From: Hoeflea algicola
GTDB lineage: Bacteria > Pseudomonadota > Alphaproteobacteria > Rhizobiales > Rhizobiaceae
Assembly: GCF_026619415.1 (NCBI RefSeq)
Contig: NZ_JAOVZR010000001.1
Coordinates: 1,488,001 to 1,552,000, forward strand
Length of the DNA: 64,000 nt
Direction of reading: 5' to 3'
The notes under the pieces are model-generated. The model ran no database searches. It worked only from the letters and a program-made list of their open reading frames with translations, and had not been told where the DNA came from. This document shows positions 37,512-47,061 of this stretch, piece after piece; position 1 is the stretch's first letter; each line of letters begins with the position of its first letter. A program made the position numbers and the translations under genes.

Positions 37512-38726
37512 TCAGAAAAACGCCTGAATGCCGGTTTGCGCGCGACCCAGGATCAGCGCATGCACATCATGTGTGCCTTCATAGGTGTTGACCGTTTCCA
37601 GGTTCTGGGCATGGCGCATGACGTGGTATTCCGCCTGGATGCCGTTGCCGCCGTGCATGTCGCGCGCCATCCGGGCGATGTCGAGCGCCTTGCCGCAATT
37701 GTTGCGCTTCATGATCGAGATCATCTCCGGCGCAAAACGGCCATCGTCCATCAACCGGCCAACGCGCAGGCTGCCCTGCAGCCCCAGCGCAATTTCGGTC
37801 TGCATGTCGGCGAGCTTCTTCTGGAACAGCTGTGTGCCGGCCAGCGGCTTGCCAAACTGGTGGCGGTCAAGACCGTACTGACGCGCGCGGTGCCAGCAAT
37901 CCTCAGCCGCCCCCATCACGCCCCATGAGATACCGTAGCGTGCCCGGTTGAGGCAGCCGAACGGGCCCTTCAGACCCGAAACATTCGGCAACAGCGCCTC
38001 TTCGCCGACCTCGACATTTTCCATGACGATTTCGCCGGTGATCGAGGCGCGCAACGACAGCTTGCCGCCGATCTTCGGTGCCGACAGACCCTTCATGCCC
38101 TTTTCCAGCACGAAGCCGCGGATCTGGTTGTCATGCGCTTCGGACTTGGCCCAGACCACGAACACATCGGCGATCGGTGAATTCGAGATCCACATTTTCG
38201 CGCCGTTGAGCACATAGCCACCATCGGACTTCCTGGCGCGGGTCTTCATACCGCCCGGATCGGAACCGGCATCGGGCTCGGTCAGGCCAAAGCAGCCGAC
38301 CCACTCGCCGCTGGCAAGCTTCGGCAGATATTTCATCCGTTGTTCTTCGCTGCCGTAAGCCTGGATCGGGTACATCACCAGGGACGACTGGACACTCATC
38401 ATCGACCGGTAGCCTGAATCCACCCGCTCGACTTCGCGCGCCACCAGCCCGTAGGACACGTAGCCTGCTTCCGCGCCGCCATATTGTTCCGGCACGGTGA
38501 CGCCGAGCAGACCCGCAGCACCCATTTCGGAGAAGATGTCCCGGTCGGTGGTTTCGTTCAAATAAGCGTCAGTCACCCGTGGCGCCAGCTTGTCGGCGGC
38601 AAACGCGGCCGCTGCGTCAGCGATCATGCGCTCTTCATCGCTCAACTGATCAGCGATCAGGAACGGATCTTCCCACTGGAAAAAAGATTTGGCGGTTTTG
38701 ATCGAAACGGCGGGAGAGACAGACAT
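37512..38726 (-). CDS. gcdH: Glutaryl-CoA dehydrogenase
   Basis: A 404-residue acyl-CoA dehydrogenase of the glutaryl-CoA type: [20 protein letters not shown] start, [38 protein letters not shown] and the active-site Glu in [20 protein letters not shown]. GcdH oxidises and decarboxylates glutaryl-CoA to crotonyl-CoA in lysine and tryptophan breakdown, and some aromatic routes. Single gene with its own terminator. The acetyl-CoA route connects it with the paa products. Confidence 0.94.
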   Translation of the reverse strand: MSVSPAVSIKTAKSFFQWEDPFLIADQLSDEERMIADAAAAFAADKLAPRVTDAYLNETTDRDIFSEMGAAGLLGVTVPEQYGGAEAGYVSYGLVAREVERVDSGYRSMMSVQSSLVMYPIQAYGSEEQRMKYLPKLASGEWVGCFGLTEPDAGSDPGGMKTRARKSDGGYVLNGAKMWISNSPIADVFVVWAKSEAHDNQIRGFVLEKGMKGLSAPKIGGKLSLRASITGEIVMENVEVGEEALLPNVSGLKGPFGCLNRARYGISWGVMGAAEDCWHRARQYGLDRHQFGKPLAGTQLFQKKLADMQTEIALGLQGSLRVGRLMDDGRFAPEMISIMKRNNCGKALDIARMARDMHGGNGIQAEYHVMRHAQNLETVNTYEGTHDVHALILGRAQTGIQAFF

Positions 38727-38871
38727 CTATATACTCCAATTTGATCCAGTCGGCATGAGGTCAACCCGTCTCGCGGGGCACCACAGCCTTTGACCTTTGT
38801 TTATCACGGATCGACGAAGATACTATAGGCTTAAAATTCTTTTCGCGAACCGGACCGGTGCCTGAATTGCC

Positions 38872-39345
38872 TCAGGGCGCTGCCGGCGGGGTCATCGTTT
38901 CCCATAATGCGATCAATTCCCGCCCGGCACCAGCATTTACCGGAACCACCAGCCGCGACAGCGCCCGTGTTCTGCCACCATACATCCACGATGTTGTCTC
39001 GAAATAATCCGGCATGCCGCTCTCAAGCGTTTCGGTGAACGAATTCATAACCCGCCTGACACTGAGCGGCGGCACGGATTCCACCACCGGCCTGCCACTT
39101 ACCGGCGCACCGAACGGCCAATGGCCATTGGCAGGAAGCTCGCGCCAGACCAATACCCTGCCCGGATCATCTATACCGATACGTGCCAGCAAGGGATACT
39201 CGGCGCTCAGCGCCGTTACATCGAAACAGGTCACATCGGGCAATCCGCCATCACAAGCCTTGAGCCAAAGCTCAAAGAGCGAGCAAATGCGCGGATGTGC
39301 GTCATCAGGCAAGCGAAAGTTGGGCGGCATAAATCGATGGTTCAT
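38872..39345 (-). CDS. Hypothetical protein, possibly PAS-like
   Basis: 157 residues from ATG 39345 (MNHRFMPPNFRLPDDAHPRI). The pattern LFELWLKACDGGLPDVTCFD then WRELPANGHWPFGAPVSGRP and a Tyr/Phe-rich end resembles small alphaproteobacterial PAS_5 proteins, with low certainty. It is divergent from an AraC gene, with 118 bases between. An earlier in-frame start (39525) would overlap that gene. Confidence 0.6.
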   Translation of the reverse strand: MNHRFMPPNFRLPDDAHPRICSLFELWLKACDGGLPDVTCFDVTALSAEYPLLARIGIDDPGRVLVWRELPANGHWPFGAPVSGRPVVESVPPLSVRRVMNSFTETLESGMPDYFETTSWMYGGRTRALSRLVVPVNAGAGRELIALWETMTPPAAP

Positions 39346-39463
39346 GGCAACACATTTGAAAATGATCAGAAAAACAGAATTCGAGCTTACCCTTGAAGTC
39401 GACAAAAGGAACGATACATGCTTCACCTGAAGCGTCAATTCCTTTACATCACACGCCAAAGCA

Positions 39464-40492
39464 ATGACCCCATCACTAGCCGACCAGTTTGAAGCTGCTG
39501 CCGGTGTTGCCTCCGCAATAGGCACCTATGCGACAGGCCGTGGCATTGACGCTGCCCCCATTGCACGCGCCTGCGGTCTGGATCCGGACCGTTTTGATAC
39601 AATTGGCGAAAGGGTCAGTCTCGATCGCCTGTGCCGTTTCATGGAAGCACTGGCCATGATCTCGGGCGATGATCTGTTTGGCCTGAAGTCATCGGTAATA
39701 TTCGAAAAAGGCGCAAGCGGACCATTTGGTTACGCGCTGATGAGTGCCCCGACGGTGCGCGATCTGTTGGTTTTCCTGGGCCGCAATCTTCACAAGGCCG
39801 GCGAGACAAGTGTGTGCACACTGGAGATAGGCGCCCGGCATACTCATTTTGAATGGGCCTACTCTCCGTTGATCCTGCACAGCGATCAATATGTGGATAT
39901 GGGCGTGGCGCAGACGCTGTCTCATTTCAGGACAGTTTTGGGCCATGACATCAATCGCGTACAACTCGAACTTGTGCGCAAGAAACCCACAAACATCAAT
40001 CTACACAAGGAGTTACTGACTCGAAATGTAACTTTCGATGCGCCCATCAACGCTCTTATTCTGCCAACAGAGTTTCTCGCACGCGCCAATCCTGGCGCCG
40101 ATCCACGTCTGTTTGCCATCATGTCGCAGCAGATGGATGCACTGACGATCCGACATGCAGATGGCGACGATCCGGCAACCGCCATCCGTCTTCATCTGGC
40201 CGAAAATTTGGCCGGCAAGGTTCCAACCCTGACCGAGGAAGCCGAACGTCTCGGCATGAGTCCCCGCACCCTGCAACGCCGGCTTACAGAAACCGGAACC
40301 AGCATGCAGAATCTGCTCGACGAATGCCGCCGGGAAATGGCTGAACGACTGCTTCTGGAGACAACACTGTCGCTCTCCGCCATCACCTACAAATTGGGTT
40401 TCTCAGCACCCGCCGCCTTCACGCGGTCTGCAGTCAGATGGTTCGACATGACACCTAGCGCCTACCGCAAGACGCACCGGCCCGCCTCCTGA
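39464..40492 (+). CDS. AraC-family regulator (arabinose-binding-like N-domain, OruR type)
   Basis: A 342-residue regulator. The N-terminal ligand domain reads ATGRGIDAAPIARACGLDPD and KGASGPFGYALMSAPTVRDL, as in the group that includes OruR. The C-terminal double helix-turn-helix has TEEAERLGMSPRTLQRRLTE and LSAITYKLGFSAPAAFTRSAVR. Effector unknown. It may control the divergent gene upstream. Confidence 0.88.
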   Translation: MTPSLADQFEAAAGVASAIGTYATGRGIDAAPIARACGLDPDRFDTIGERVSLDRLCRFMEALAMISGDDLFGLKSSVIFEKGASGPFGYALMSAPTVRDLLVFLGRNLHKAGETSVCTLEIGARHTHFEWAYSPLILHSDQYVDMGVAQTLSHFRTVLGHDINRVQLELVRKKPTNINLHKELLTRNVTFDAPINALILPTEFLARANPGADPRLFAIMSQQMDALTIRHADGDDPATAIRLHLAENLAGKVPTLTEEAERLGMSPRTLQRRLTETGTSMQNLLDECRREMAERLLLETTLSLSAITYKLGFSAPAAFTRSAVRWFDMTPSAYRKTHRPAS

Positions 40493-40726
40493 GCCGACTG
40501 TTCAGCACTCTGCACCAGAGTTGAAAAACGAGCCGATCGTTCTCGAATTCATCATTTCATCCTTACCACATTCCAGAAGAATGGCGCGCGCAGTGAATGT
40601 GACTTGCAGCCATTCAGTGCATAACCATCCTCAGAATTTGAACCGGAAACACTGATTTTCATGCGGTCGGCACCGATGCTGCACCAGCAGGAATCTGGAA
40701 TCCAGATCATTGCAAGAGGACACACC

Positions 40727-40960
40727 ATGGACCTTGGCAGGGACAGAGGGCTGATACCCCTGACACGCACCGAACTTAATTGCCTGCGCCAATGCGCTGA
40801 AGGGCGCACCGACGTGGACATCGGCAACGGGCTGGAACTGACCAGCAGTGAAGTCTCTGCGGTTCTTTCGGTGGCCATGCTCAAGTTGCAGGTACCCAAT
40901 CGCATGGCCGGTCTTGCCAAAGCTGCACGGCTCGGGCTGATCGGCACGCCGCCGCTGTAA
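40727..40960 (+). CDS. Small LuxR-type helix-turn-helix protein
   Basis: A 77-residue protein that is just a GerE/LuxR DNA-binding domain: LIPLTRTELNCLRQCAEGRT then LELTSSEVSAVLSVAMLKLQVPNRM. It has no receiver or autoinducer domain. ATG 40727 has AAGAGGA seven bases upstream; an in-frame ATG at 40661 would add 22 residues. A stand-alone domain like this can be a DNA-binding or antagonist protein. Confidence 0.7.
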   Translation: MDLGRDRGLIPLTRTELNCLRQCAEGRTDVDIGNGLELTSSEVSAVLSVAMLKLQVPNRMAGLAKAARLGLIGTPPL

Positions 40961-41029
40961 CCACACACGAGGAACCGTAAACTGTTTCACCTCGGGGCGG
41001 GGATGGAGCAGCGGCACGGTTTTTCCAGG

Positions 41030-41074
41030 ACGCCAGTCAGGGCCATGCGGGGTCAGGGCTGGCGTTCTTTGTTT
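41030..41074 (+). terminator. Possible terminator after the small LuxR-type gene
   Basis: ACGCCAG at 41030-41036 pairs with CTGGCGT at 41059-41065, followed by TCTTTGTTTT. The loop is long but itself partly paired. Confidence 0.45.
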
Positions 41075-41125
41075 TATCGACCGCCCACAAAGCCCAATCG
41101 GCAGGCACGGCGACCGACAGTATTC

Positions 41126-41812
41126 TCAGAGCCAGACGTCGTAATCCGACACCAGCAAATGGGCTGGCTTGTCGTCTTCGATGATGGTCGAGAAGCGACC
41201 GATCGGCTCGCGAAACACATTGTCGGTCAGATCGTCATTGACGGTCGAGACTTCGCCGATCAGCACGTCGGCCCCCTCTCCCCAGAACGCATGCCAGACG
41301 CCGGGCATCAGGGTGACACTTTCGCCCGGATCAAGCTTGAGCAACCCGCCCGCGTCCAGGTTTCGAACCACGCCGTCGGTCAGTACGGACACCTTGGCGT
41401 CGGGATCAACCGAGCCGTCTTCGGCTGACGCGAACAGTTCCAGCACCAGCTTGCCGCCACCACGATTGATGATGTCTTCCGCCTTGATGTTGTGGCGGTG
41501 CATCGGTGACAGCTGATCCTTGCGCGAGATCATGATCTTCTCGGCGTAGAGCATCCCCCTGCCCTTTGCCAAATCCTCAGCCGAGCCGTTGCGGACGGTA
41601 AACAGGAACAGCCCGAGTTCATCGAAATTACCCTGTCCGTAATCGGTGATGTCCCACCCCAGCCGATTGGCGCGGATATTCTTTCCGTCGCTGGTGGTGC
41701 GGCGGCGCATTTCCTCCGGGCTCCAATAGGCAAACGGCGGCAGAATATAGCCGAACGACCGGATGAACCGGTCGCTCTCTTCGAGGATGTCGTTGATCTG
41801 GCTACGTTCCAT
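41126..41812 (-). CDS. D-lyxose / D-mannose ketol-isomerase (cupin)
   Basis: A 228-residue cupin of the D-lyxose isomerase family: FIRSFGYILPPFAYWSPEEM start, metal ligands in SPMHRHNIKAEDIINRGGGK (two His, Glu) and the last His in LMPGVWHAFWGEG. It interconverts D-lyxose with D-xylulose and D-mannose with D-fructose using Mn. Divergent from a MarR gene 152 bases away, which may control it. No sugar transporter is nearby. Confidence 0.85.
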   Translation of the reverse strand: MERSQINDILEESDRFIRSFGYILPPFAYWSPEEMRRRTTSDGKNIRANRLGWDITDYGQGNFDELGLFLFTVRNGSAEDLAKGRGMLYAEKIMISRKDQLSPMHRHNIKAEDIINRGGGKLVLELFASAEDGSVDPDAKVSVLTDGVVRNLDAGGLLKLDPGESVTLMPGVWHAFWGEGADVLIGEVSTVNDDLTDNVFREPIGRFSTIIEDDKPAHLLVSDYDVWL

Positions 41813-41929
41813 CGGTTTCTCCGCTCAGGGCCGTTTGTAAAATCGATTAGATCGAGGATTAGGATTATACTGAACCCATGGCAATTGCGCTGACAGGAAA
41901 TTCGGTCTATTCGGCGCGATTGTAACTGT

Positions 41930-41944
41930 TACAAACGCAACGTC
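41930..41944. promoter_or_regulatory. 15-base palindrome, likely MarR operator
   Basis: TTGTAACTGTTACAA is a perfect palindrome centred 28 bases before the MarR start, in the divergent region with the D-lyxose isomerase gene. MarR proteins bind such sites. Confidence 0.6.
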
Positions 41945-41964
41945 CATGAAAGCCGAAATCCGAC

Positions 41965-42438
41965 ATGCCACCCCACGCCAACCTCAAGACAGATCCGCAG
42001 GACGACATATTGGCGCTAGAGGGTTTCTTGCCCTACCGCCTTGCCCGTGCCGCGGAAACCGTCAGCCGCCAGTTCGCCACGCTCTACCGCGAGCGCCACG
42101 GCATGACCCGCCCGGAGTGGCGCACCCTGGCCACCATCGGTCAGTTCGGCAAGACCACGGCAACCGGGATCGGCGCCCATTCTTCCATGCACAAGACCAA
42201 GGTCAGCCGCGCCATACGCTCGCTCGAGGAGCGCAAGTGGATCAACCGCCAGGCCGACGAGCATGACCGGCGCATCGAACACATCCAGCTCACCCGCGAA
42301 GGGCGGCGCCAGTATCAAGATCTGGTCGAACTGGCGCGCAGCTATGAAGCCAAGTTGCTGGAGACTTTGGGGCAGACTGGCGCAAGCCGGCTCGAGTCAG
42401 GCCTGAGCGTCATCGAAAACAACCTCACCGACTGGTAG
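41965..42438 (+). CDS. MarR-family regulator
   Basis: A 157-residue winged-helix regulator: RHGMTRPEWRTLATIGQFGK, then ATGIGAHSSMHKTKVSRAIR and the wing NRQADEHDRRIEHIQLTREG. Dimeric repressors of this kind respond to small aromatic or phenolic ligands. The palindrome upstream suggests it represses itself and perhaps the divergent isomerase gene. Confidence 0.9.
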   Translation: MPPHANLKTDPQDDILALEGFLPYRLARAAETVSRQFATLYRERHGMTRPEWRTLATIGQFGKTTATGIGAHSSMHKTKVSRAIRSLEERKWINRQADEHDRRIEHIQLTREGRRQYQDLVELARSYEAKLLETLGQTGASRLESGLSVIENNLTDW

Positions 42439-42518
42439 CCGGATCCGGCCCGCCGGGCCATCTCTGATCAAATCGGCAGCGATGTGAGCGCTCGCGTCAG
42501 CCGGTCCCCGCGGCTGCG

Positions 42519-43940
42519 TTAGCCCTGTTCGCCTCCCCAAGGCCCGTGATGCGCGCCATCAGCATCAAAGCGCTCAAACCCGTGAGCACCGAAAAAATCG
42601 CGCTGCGCCTGGATGAGATTGGCGGTTCCGCGTTCACGCCGATAGGTGTCGAAATAGCTCACCGCACTAGCTAGCGCCGGCACCGGCAACCCGTTGAGCA
42701 CCGATTCCGAAACAATGCGCCGCAAGCTGCCGTCGGTCTCTTCGATGATTTTCGAAAACGCCGGCGTCATCGCCAGATTGGCTACATCCGGGGTGTCGGT
42801 AAACGCCGTAGCGATCTCATCGAGAAACCGCGAGCGGATGATGCAGCCGGCGCGCCAGATCCGTGCGGTCGTCGCCATCGGCAACTTCCAGTCAAATTCA
42901 GCCGATGCCGCTGTCATCACCGCAAAGCCCTGCGCATAGGCCGCGACCTTGCCAGCCAGCAGCGCCTTTTCGAGATCGTCGATGACCTGCTGGCCTTCCC
43001 GCCGTGCCTGCTGTGGGGGAAGCCCAAACCGCACCTGCGCGTTCTTCCGCTCGGCCCGCATTGCCGACAGGCTGCGCGCGGCCACCGCCGCTTCGATTGC
43101 CGTTGCCGGTACGCCCATCATCTGGCTTTCGATCACCGCCCAGCGGCCAGTTCCTTTTTGGCCTGCGGCATCGACGATGATATCGACGATCGGACGATTC
43201 GAGACGACGTCACTGACCTTGAGCACTTCGGCAGTAATGTCGATCAGATAGGAATCGAGCGGACCGGTCGACCAGGCCGAAAACACCGCCGCAATCGACG
43301 GCGCGTCCATGCCCAGATGATCGCGCATGACGCCATAGACCTCGGCGATCATCTGCATGTCGGCATATTCGATGCCATTGTGAATGGTCTTGACGAAATG
43401 TCCCGCGCCGTTCTCGCCCAGCCACGCGGCGCAGGCCTCGCCCTCATATTTCGCAGAGATCGCGGTCAGCACCGGTTCGACACGCTTCCAGGCCGCCTCG
43501 GCACCACCAACCATGATCGATGGTCCGTGGCGCGCGCCCTCCTCACCGCCGGAAACACCCATGCCGATAAAGGTCAGGCCCGAGCCCTCAAGATCGGTGA
43601 AGCGGCGCATGGTATCGCGGAAATTGGCGTTGCCGGCGTCGATGATGATGTCATTGGCTTCTAACAGCGGCTGCAGTGCTGCGATCTGCTCATCAACCGG
43701 CGCGCCGGCCTTGACCATGATGATCACCGGACGCGGCGGTTTGATCGCAGCGACGAATTCTTCCAGCGTGGCACAGGCCGTGACCCGGTCGGCCAATTCT
43801 CCCGCTGAAGCGGCAAATTCGTCGGTGCGCGACGTGGTCCGGTTATAGACGGCGACGTGGTAGCCATTATCAGCAATGTTGAGGGCCAGATTGGCGCCCA
43901 TCACGCCCAGTCCGATGACTCCGATTTCCGCTTTCGCCAT
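42519..43940 (-). CDS. gnd: 6-phosphogluconate dehydrogenase, decarboxylating
   Basis: A 473-residue enzyme with NADP motif IGVIGLGVMGANLALNIADN and VYNRTTSRTDEF, the substrate loop IGMGVSGGEEGARHGPSIMVGG, catalytic Lys and Asn in HFVKTIHNGIEYADMQMIAE, and the C-terminal VLNGLPVPALASAVSYFDTY. It makes ribulose 5-phosphate, CO2 and NADPH in the pentose phosphate pathway. ATG 43940 fits the family start. The frame is intact. Confidence 0.96.
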   Translation of the reverse strand: MAKAEIGVIGLGVMGANLALNIADNGYHVAVYNRTTSRTDEFAASAGELADRVTACATLEEFVAAIKPPRPVIIMVKAGAPVDEQIAALQPLLEANDIIIDAGNANFRDTMRRFTDLEGSGLTFIGMGVSGGEEGARHGPSIMVGGAEAAWKRVEPVLTAISAKYEGEACAAWLGENGAGHFVKTIHNGIEYADMQMIAEVYGVMRDHLGMDAPSIAAVFSAWSTGPLDSYLIDITAEVLKVSDVVSNRPIVDIIVDAAGQKGTGRWAVIESQMMGVPATAIEAAVAARSLSAMRAERKNAQVRFGLPPQQARREGQQVIDDLEKALLAGKVAAYAQGFAVMTAASAEFDWKLPMATTARIWRAGCIIRSRFLDEIATAFTDTPDVANLAMTPAFSKIIEETDGSLRRIVSESVLNGLPVPALASAVSYFDTYRRERGTANLIQAQRDFFGAHGFERFDADGAHHGPWGGEQG

Positions 43941-44066
43941 GTCCGTTCTCCGCTGTTCACACACAATTGGCTGCATCTGTGGCCCATTGCTCAGCGCTCG
44001 GCAAGCCTCATGGCATGGCGGACCGGTCGTCAGCTATCACAAAGCCGAGAGTGCAGTTGACGGCGG

Positions 44067-44225
44067 TCAATCCGGTTTCGGTTTGTCGTCATCATCATCA
44101 AGGACTCGCCAGGCGGCACCGTCGAGATCGTCGTACTGTCCGCTTTTCATCGACCAGAGAAAACCTGCAAGCCCCAATCCGCCGAGAAACAACGCGATGG
44201 GAATCAGGAAAATGAGGTTGGTCAT
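44067..44225 (-). CDS. ccoS: CcoS, cbb3 oxidase maturation protein
   Basis: A 52-residue membrane protein too short for most gene callers: MTNLIFLIPIALFLGGLGLA then GFLWSMKSGQYDDLDGAAWR and an acidic tail (VLDDDDDKPKPD). One transmembrane helix and the SGQYDDL motif are typical of CcoS, which helps put haem and copper into the oxidase. Its ATG overlaps the ccoI stop (ATGA), so it is the last gene of ccoGHIS. Confidence 0.93.
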   Translation of the reverse strand: MTNLIFLIPIALFLGGLGLAGFLWSMKSGQYDDLDGAAWRVLDDDDDKPKPD

Positions 44226-46552
44226 ACCGGCGCACCGAGGCCCGGATCCGCAACCGTGGCCACTGCCGAGACGCCGGGTTCATTGCGGGCAAATTGCTCG
44301 ATCCGGGTCTTGCGCCTCAGCCGCAACGAGTTGAGCACCACGATCACCGATGACGACGACATCGCCAATGCCGCGACCAGAGGGGTCGCATGCCCCAGCA
44401 CGGCCGCAGGCACGGCAATGCAATTATAGATGACGGCCAGCGCGAAATTCTGCCGGATTAGTTTGCCGGCCTTGCGCGACACCTCGATTGCCAGCGGCAC
44501 CGCTTCCAGCGAATCGTGCAGAAACACGAAATCGGCAGCCATTCGCCCGACATCGGCGGCACTCGCCGGCGCCATAGACACATGCGCCGCCGACAGTGCC
44601 GGGGCGTCATTGAGGCCGTCGCCAACCATCAGGGGCCTGCCACCGGCAGCAGACAGCGCCTTGACCCGGTCGACCTTGCCGCGTGGCCGCACACCGGCCA
44701 CGTAATCACTGACTCCCAGATCAGTCGCCAGTGCCTTGACCGGCAATTCCCGGTCACCCGACAAGATTTCCGCTTCGATGCCAAGCGCCTTCAGCCGGGC
44801 GATGGCCTGCGCAGCCCCACGCCGCAACTGATCGGAGAACAGGAACACATCGAGGAAACGGCCGTTCTTCGACAAGATTACCTGGCTGGCTGCATCCATC
44901 TGGTCGAGGCCATCATCATGGCCGTCCAGCGCAAACGCCGCCCGGCCAAGCCGGTAGACATCGCCATCGCTCGAAATCGCCTCGACGCCATCACCGGGCG
45001 CCTCGACAATGTCCAATTCCGGCATGAACCCGTTACCCGCCTCATGCGCGGCCAGCGCCTGGCTCAGCGGGTGACGTGAAGCCCGCGCAATCCGCGCGGC
45101 AATAGCCAGATGGTTCGGCGCTACCGTGGCCGAATTGATCAGCCGCGGTTGGCCCCGGGTCAGCGTCCCGGTCTTGTCGAATACAACCCGGTCGGTTTCG
45201 GCCAACCGCTCCATGGCGGATCCGTCCTTGACCATGATGCCGTTTTCAAACAGCCGTCCCGCCGCCACCACCTGGACCACCGGAACCGCGAGTCCGAGCG
45301 CACAGGGACAGGTGATGATCAGCACTGCAACAGCGGTCATCATCGCCATCCGCCAGTCACCTGTCACCATCATCCAGCCGATGAAGGTGCCAAGCGCCAG
45401 AATGTGCACGACCGGCGCGTAGATCGCCGAAGCCCGGTCGGCAATGCGGCGATAACCGGCACGGCCACTTTCCGCCGCTTCCATCATCGACACCATCTCG
45501 GCCAGGAATGACGACTTGGCGTCGCGGGTTGCTTCCAGCACCAGCGCCCCGGTCAAATTGAGCGTGCCCGCAGGCGTCAGCGAACCGGGCTCGACCATCT
45601 GCGGTGCGCTCTCGCCGTTGACGACGGCAAAATCCATGTCCGACCGGCCGGAAACAACCCGCCCGTCGACCGGTATCCGGTCTCCCGGCGCCACCGCCAG
45701 CCGCATGCCCGCCTCGATTTCATCGAGCGCCATGTAATCGCGGCTGCCGTCAGGCTGGATCACCATCGCGCCACGCGGCGACAGCCGCACCAGATTGCGC
45801 ACCGCCGACCGGGCCTTTTCGCGCATCATGTGGTCGAGCGTGCGGCCTGCCAGCAGGAAGAATAGCAAGGTGACGGATGCATCAAAATAGGCGTGTTCGC
45901 CATGGGTGATGGTCTCGTGGAGCGAGATCGCATAGGCCAGGATCACCCCCAGCGAAATCGGCACATCCATGTTGGCGCGGCCATGACGCAGCGCGCCCCA
46001 GGCGGACGAGAAGAAGATCCGTCCCGAATAGGCCAGTGCCGGAGCGGCGATCAGCGCCGAGATCCAGTGAAACAGATCCCGCGTCGCGGCCTCCGCCCCC
46101 GACCAGACAGAGACCGACAGCAGCATCACGTTCATCGAGGCAAAGCCCGCCACCGCGAGCGCCTTGAGCAGATCGCGAAACACCGGATCAACGCCCTCTT
46201 CGGCGCCGCCGGGCAGATGCGCCGGATAGCCCAGCGCCTTGAACCGGTCACCAAGCGCGCTCAGCACCGCTTCCGGGTACCCGTCATCACCAGCATTCTC
46301 GTCAAATACCACCGCCACCCGCCGTGTCGACAGGTTGACGCGGGCATGATCGACGCCCGAGACCTTCGGCAATTCCTTTTCCAAAAGCGCAATGCAGGCG
46401 CCGCAATGTACCCCGGGAACGATCAGGTCGAGCTGGCGCTTGCCATTACCCAGAGAGCGGCTCGACAGCCACATCTCTTCAGTGGACGGTCCTTCCGTCT
46501 TCAGCGCTTCAAGTTCGGCAGCGCTTTCCGTTCCCGCCGCACAGCAACTCAT
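44222..46552 (-). CDS. ccoI: CcoI/FixI, copper-exporting P-type ATPase for cbb3 oxidase
   Basis: A 776-residue P1B ATPase. It starts MSCCAAGTESAAELEALKTE, has a heavy-metal domain with GVHCGACIALLE, the membrane motif ITCPCALGLAVPV, the phosphorylation site FDKTGTLTRGQP and the hinge GDGLNDAPAL. It moves copper out of the cytoplasm to supply the CuB site of the cbb3 oxidase. ATG 46552 overlaps the end of ccoH. Confidence 0.95.
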   Translation of the reverse strand: MSCCAAGTESAAELEALKTEGPSTEEMWLSSRSLGNGKRQLDLIVPGVHCGACIALLEKELPKVSGVDHARVNLSTRRVAVVFDENAGDDGYPEAVLSALGDRFKALGYPAHLPGGAEEGVDPVFRDLLKALAVAGFASMNVMLLSVSVWSGAEAATRDLFHWISALIAAPALAYSGRIFFSSAWGALRHGRANMDVPISLGVILAYAISLHETITHGEHAYFDASVTLLFFLLAGRTLDHMMREKARSAVRNLVRLSPRGAMVIQPDGSRDYMALDEIEAGMRLAVAPGDRIPVDGRVVSGRSDMDFAVVNGESAPQMVEPGSLTPAGTLNLTGALVLEATRDAKSSFLAEMVSMMEAAESGRAGYRRIADRASAIYAPVVHILALGTFIGWMMVTGDWRMAMMTAVAVLIITCPCALGLAVPVVQVVAAGRLFENGIMVKDGSAMERLAETDRVVFDKTGTLTRGQPRLINSATVAPNHLAIAARIARASRHPLSQALAAHEAGNGFMPELDIVEAPGDGVEAISSDGDVYRLGRAAFALDGHDDGLDQMDAASQVILSKNGRFLDVFLFSDQLRRGAAQAIARLKALGIEAEILSGDRELPVKALATDLGVSDYVAGVRPRGKVDRVKALSAAGGRPLMVGDGLNDAPALSAAHVSMAPASAADVGRMAADFVFLHDSLEAVPLAIEVSRKAGKLIRQNFALAVIYNCIAVPAAVLGHATPLVAALAMSSSSVIVVLNSLRLRRKTRIEQFARNEPGVSAVATVADPGLGAPV

Positions 46553-47061
46553 TTCAGCACGCTCCCGTCTGCCTCGACATGGAACCGCCGCGCCTTGTGA
46601 TAGATCGCCTGTCCATCCTTGACGGCGGTGACATGGGCGATCCATTCGCCTTCGGCAAGCCGTCCGTCGGCGACGTAGATGCCTGCCTGATTGGCGTTGA
46701 AAACCAGTTCCCGGTCTTCGTGGGTTCCCACAGGCCGCCGCAACGAGGCCGTCACCTCATCGGCGCGGGCCACCCGACCATCGCGGTCCGTGAGCGTGAT
46801 CTGCAGGCCATCGGCATTGGCGCCAAGGTCCACTTCGTAGCCGAGCGCCGAGATGGCACGGGCTTCTTCCGCCTTTCCGTTGAACTGCTGGCTCGCCACA
46901 TAGGTGTTGGGTACGACCAGCCCGCTCCAGCTCGTGATAGCAAACCGCGCCATCATCAGATTGACGGTAATGATGACACCGAAGAATGCCACCAGAATGG
47001 CCAGCATATGCTTGCCGGTGAATTCCGTCGGCTGGAAAATGGCGCGCAGCATCTGCATCAT
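46549..47061 (-). CDS. ccoH: CcoH/FixH, cbb3 oxidase assembly protein
   Basis: A 170-residue protein with one N-terminal membrane helix (MLAILVAFFGVIITVNLMMA) and a periplasmic domain containing SGLVVPNTYVASQQFN and the end HKARRFHVEADGSVLK. CcoH stabilises cbb3 oxidase assembly. It overlaps ccoG and ccoI by four bases each, so translation is coupled. Confidence 0.93.
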   Translation of the reverse strand: MMQMLRAIFQPTEFTGKHMLAILVAFFGVIITVNLMMARFAITSWSGLVVPNTYVASQQFNGKAEEARAISALGYEVDLGANADGLQITLTDRDGRVARADEVTASLRRPVGTHEDRELVFNANQAGIYVADGRLAEGEWIAHVTAVKDGQAIYHKARRFHVEADGSVLK

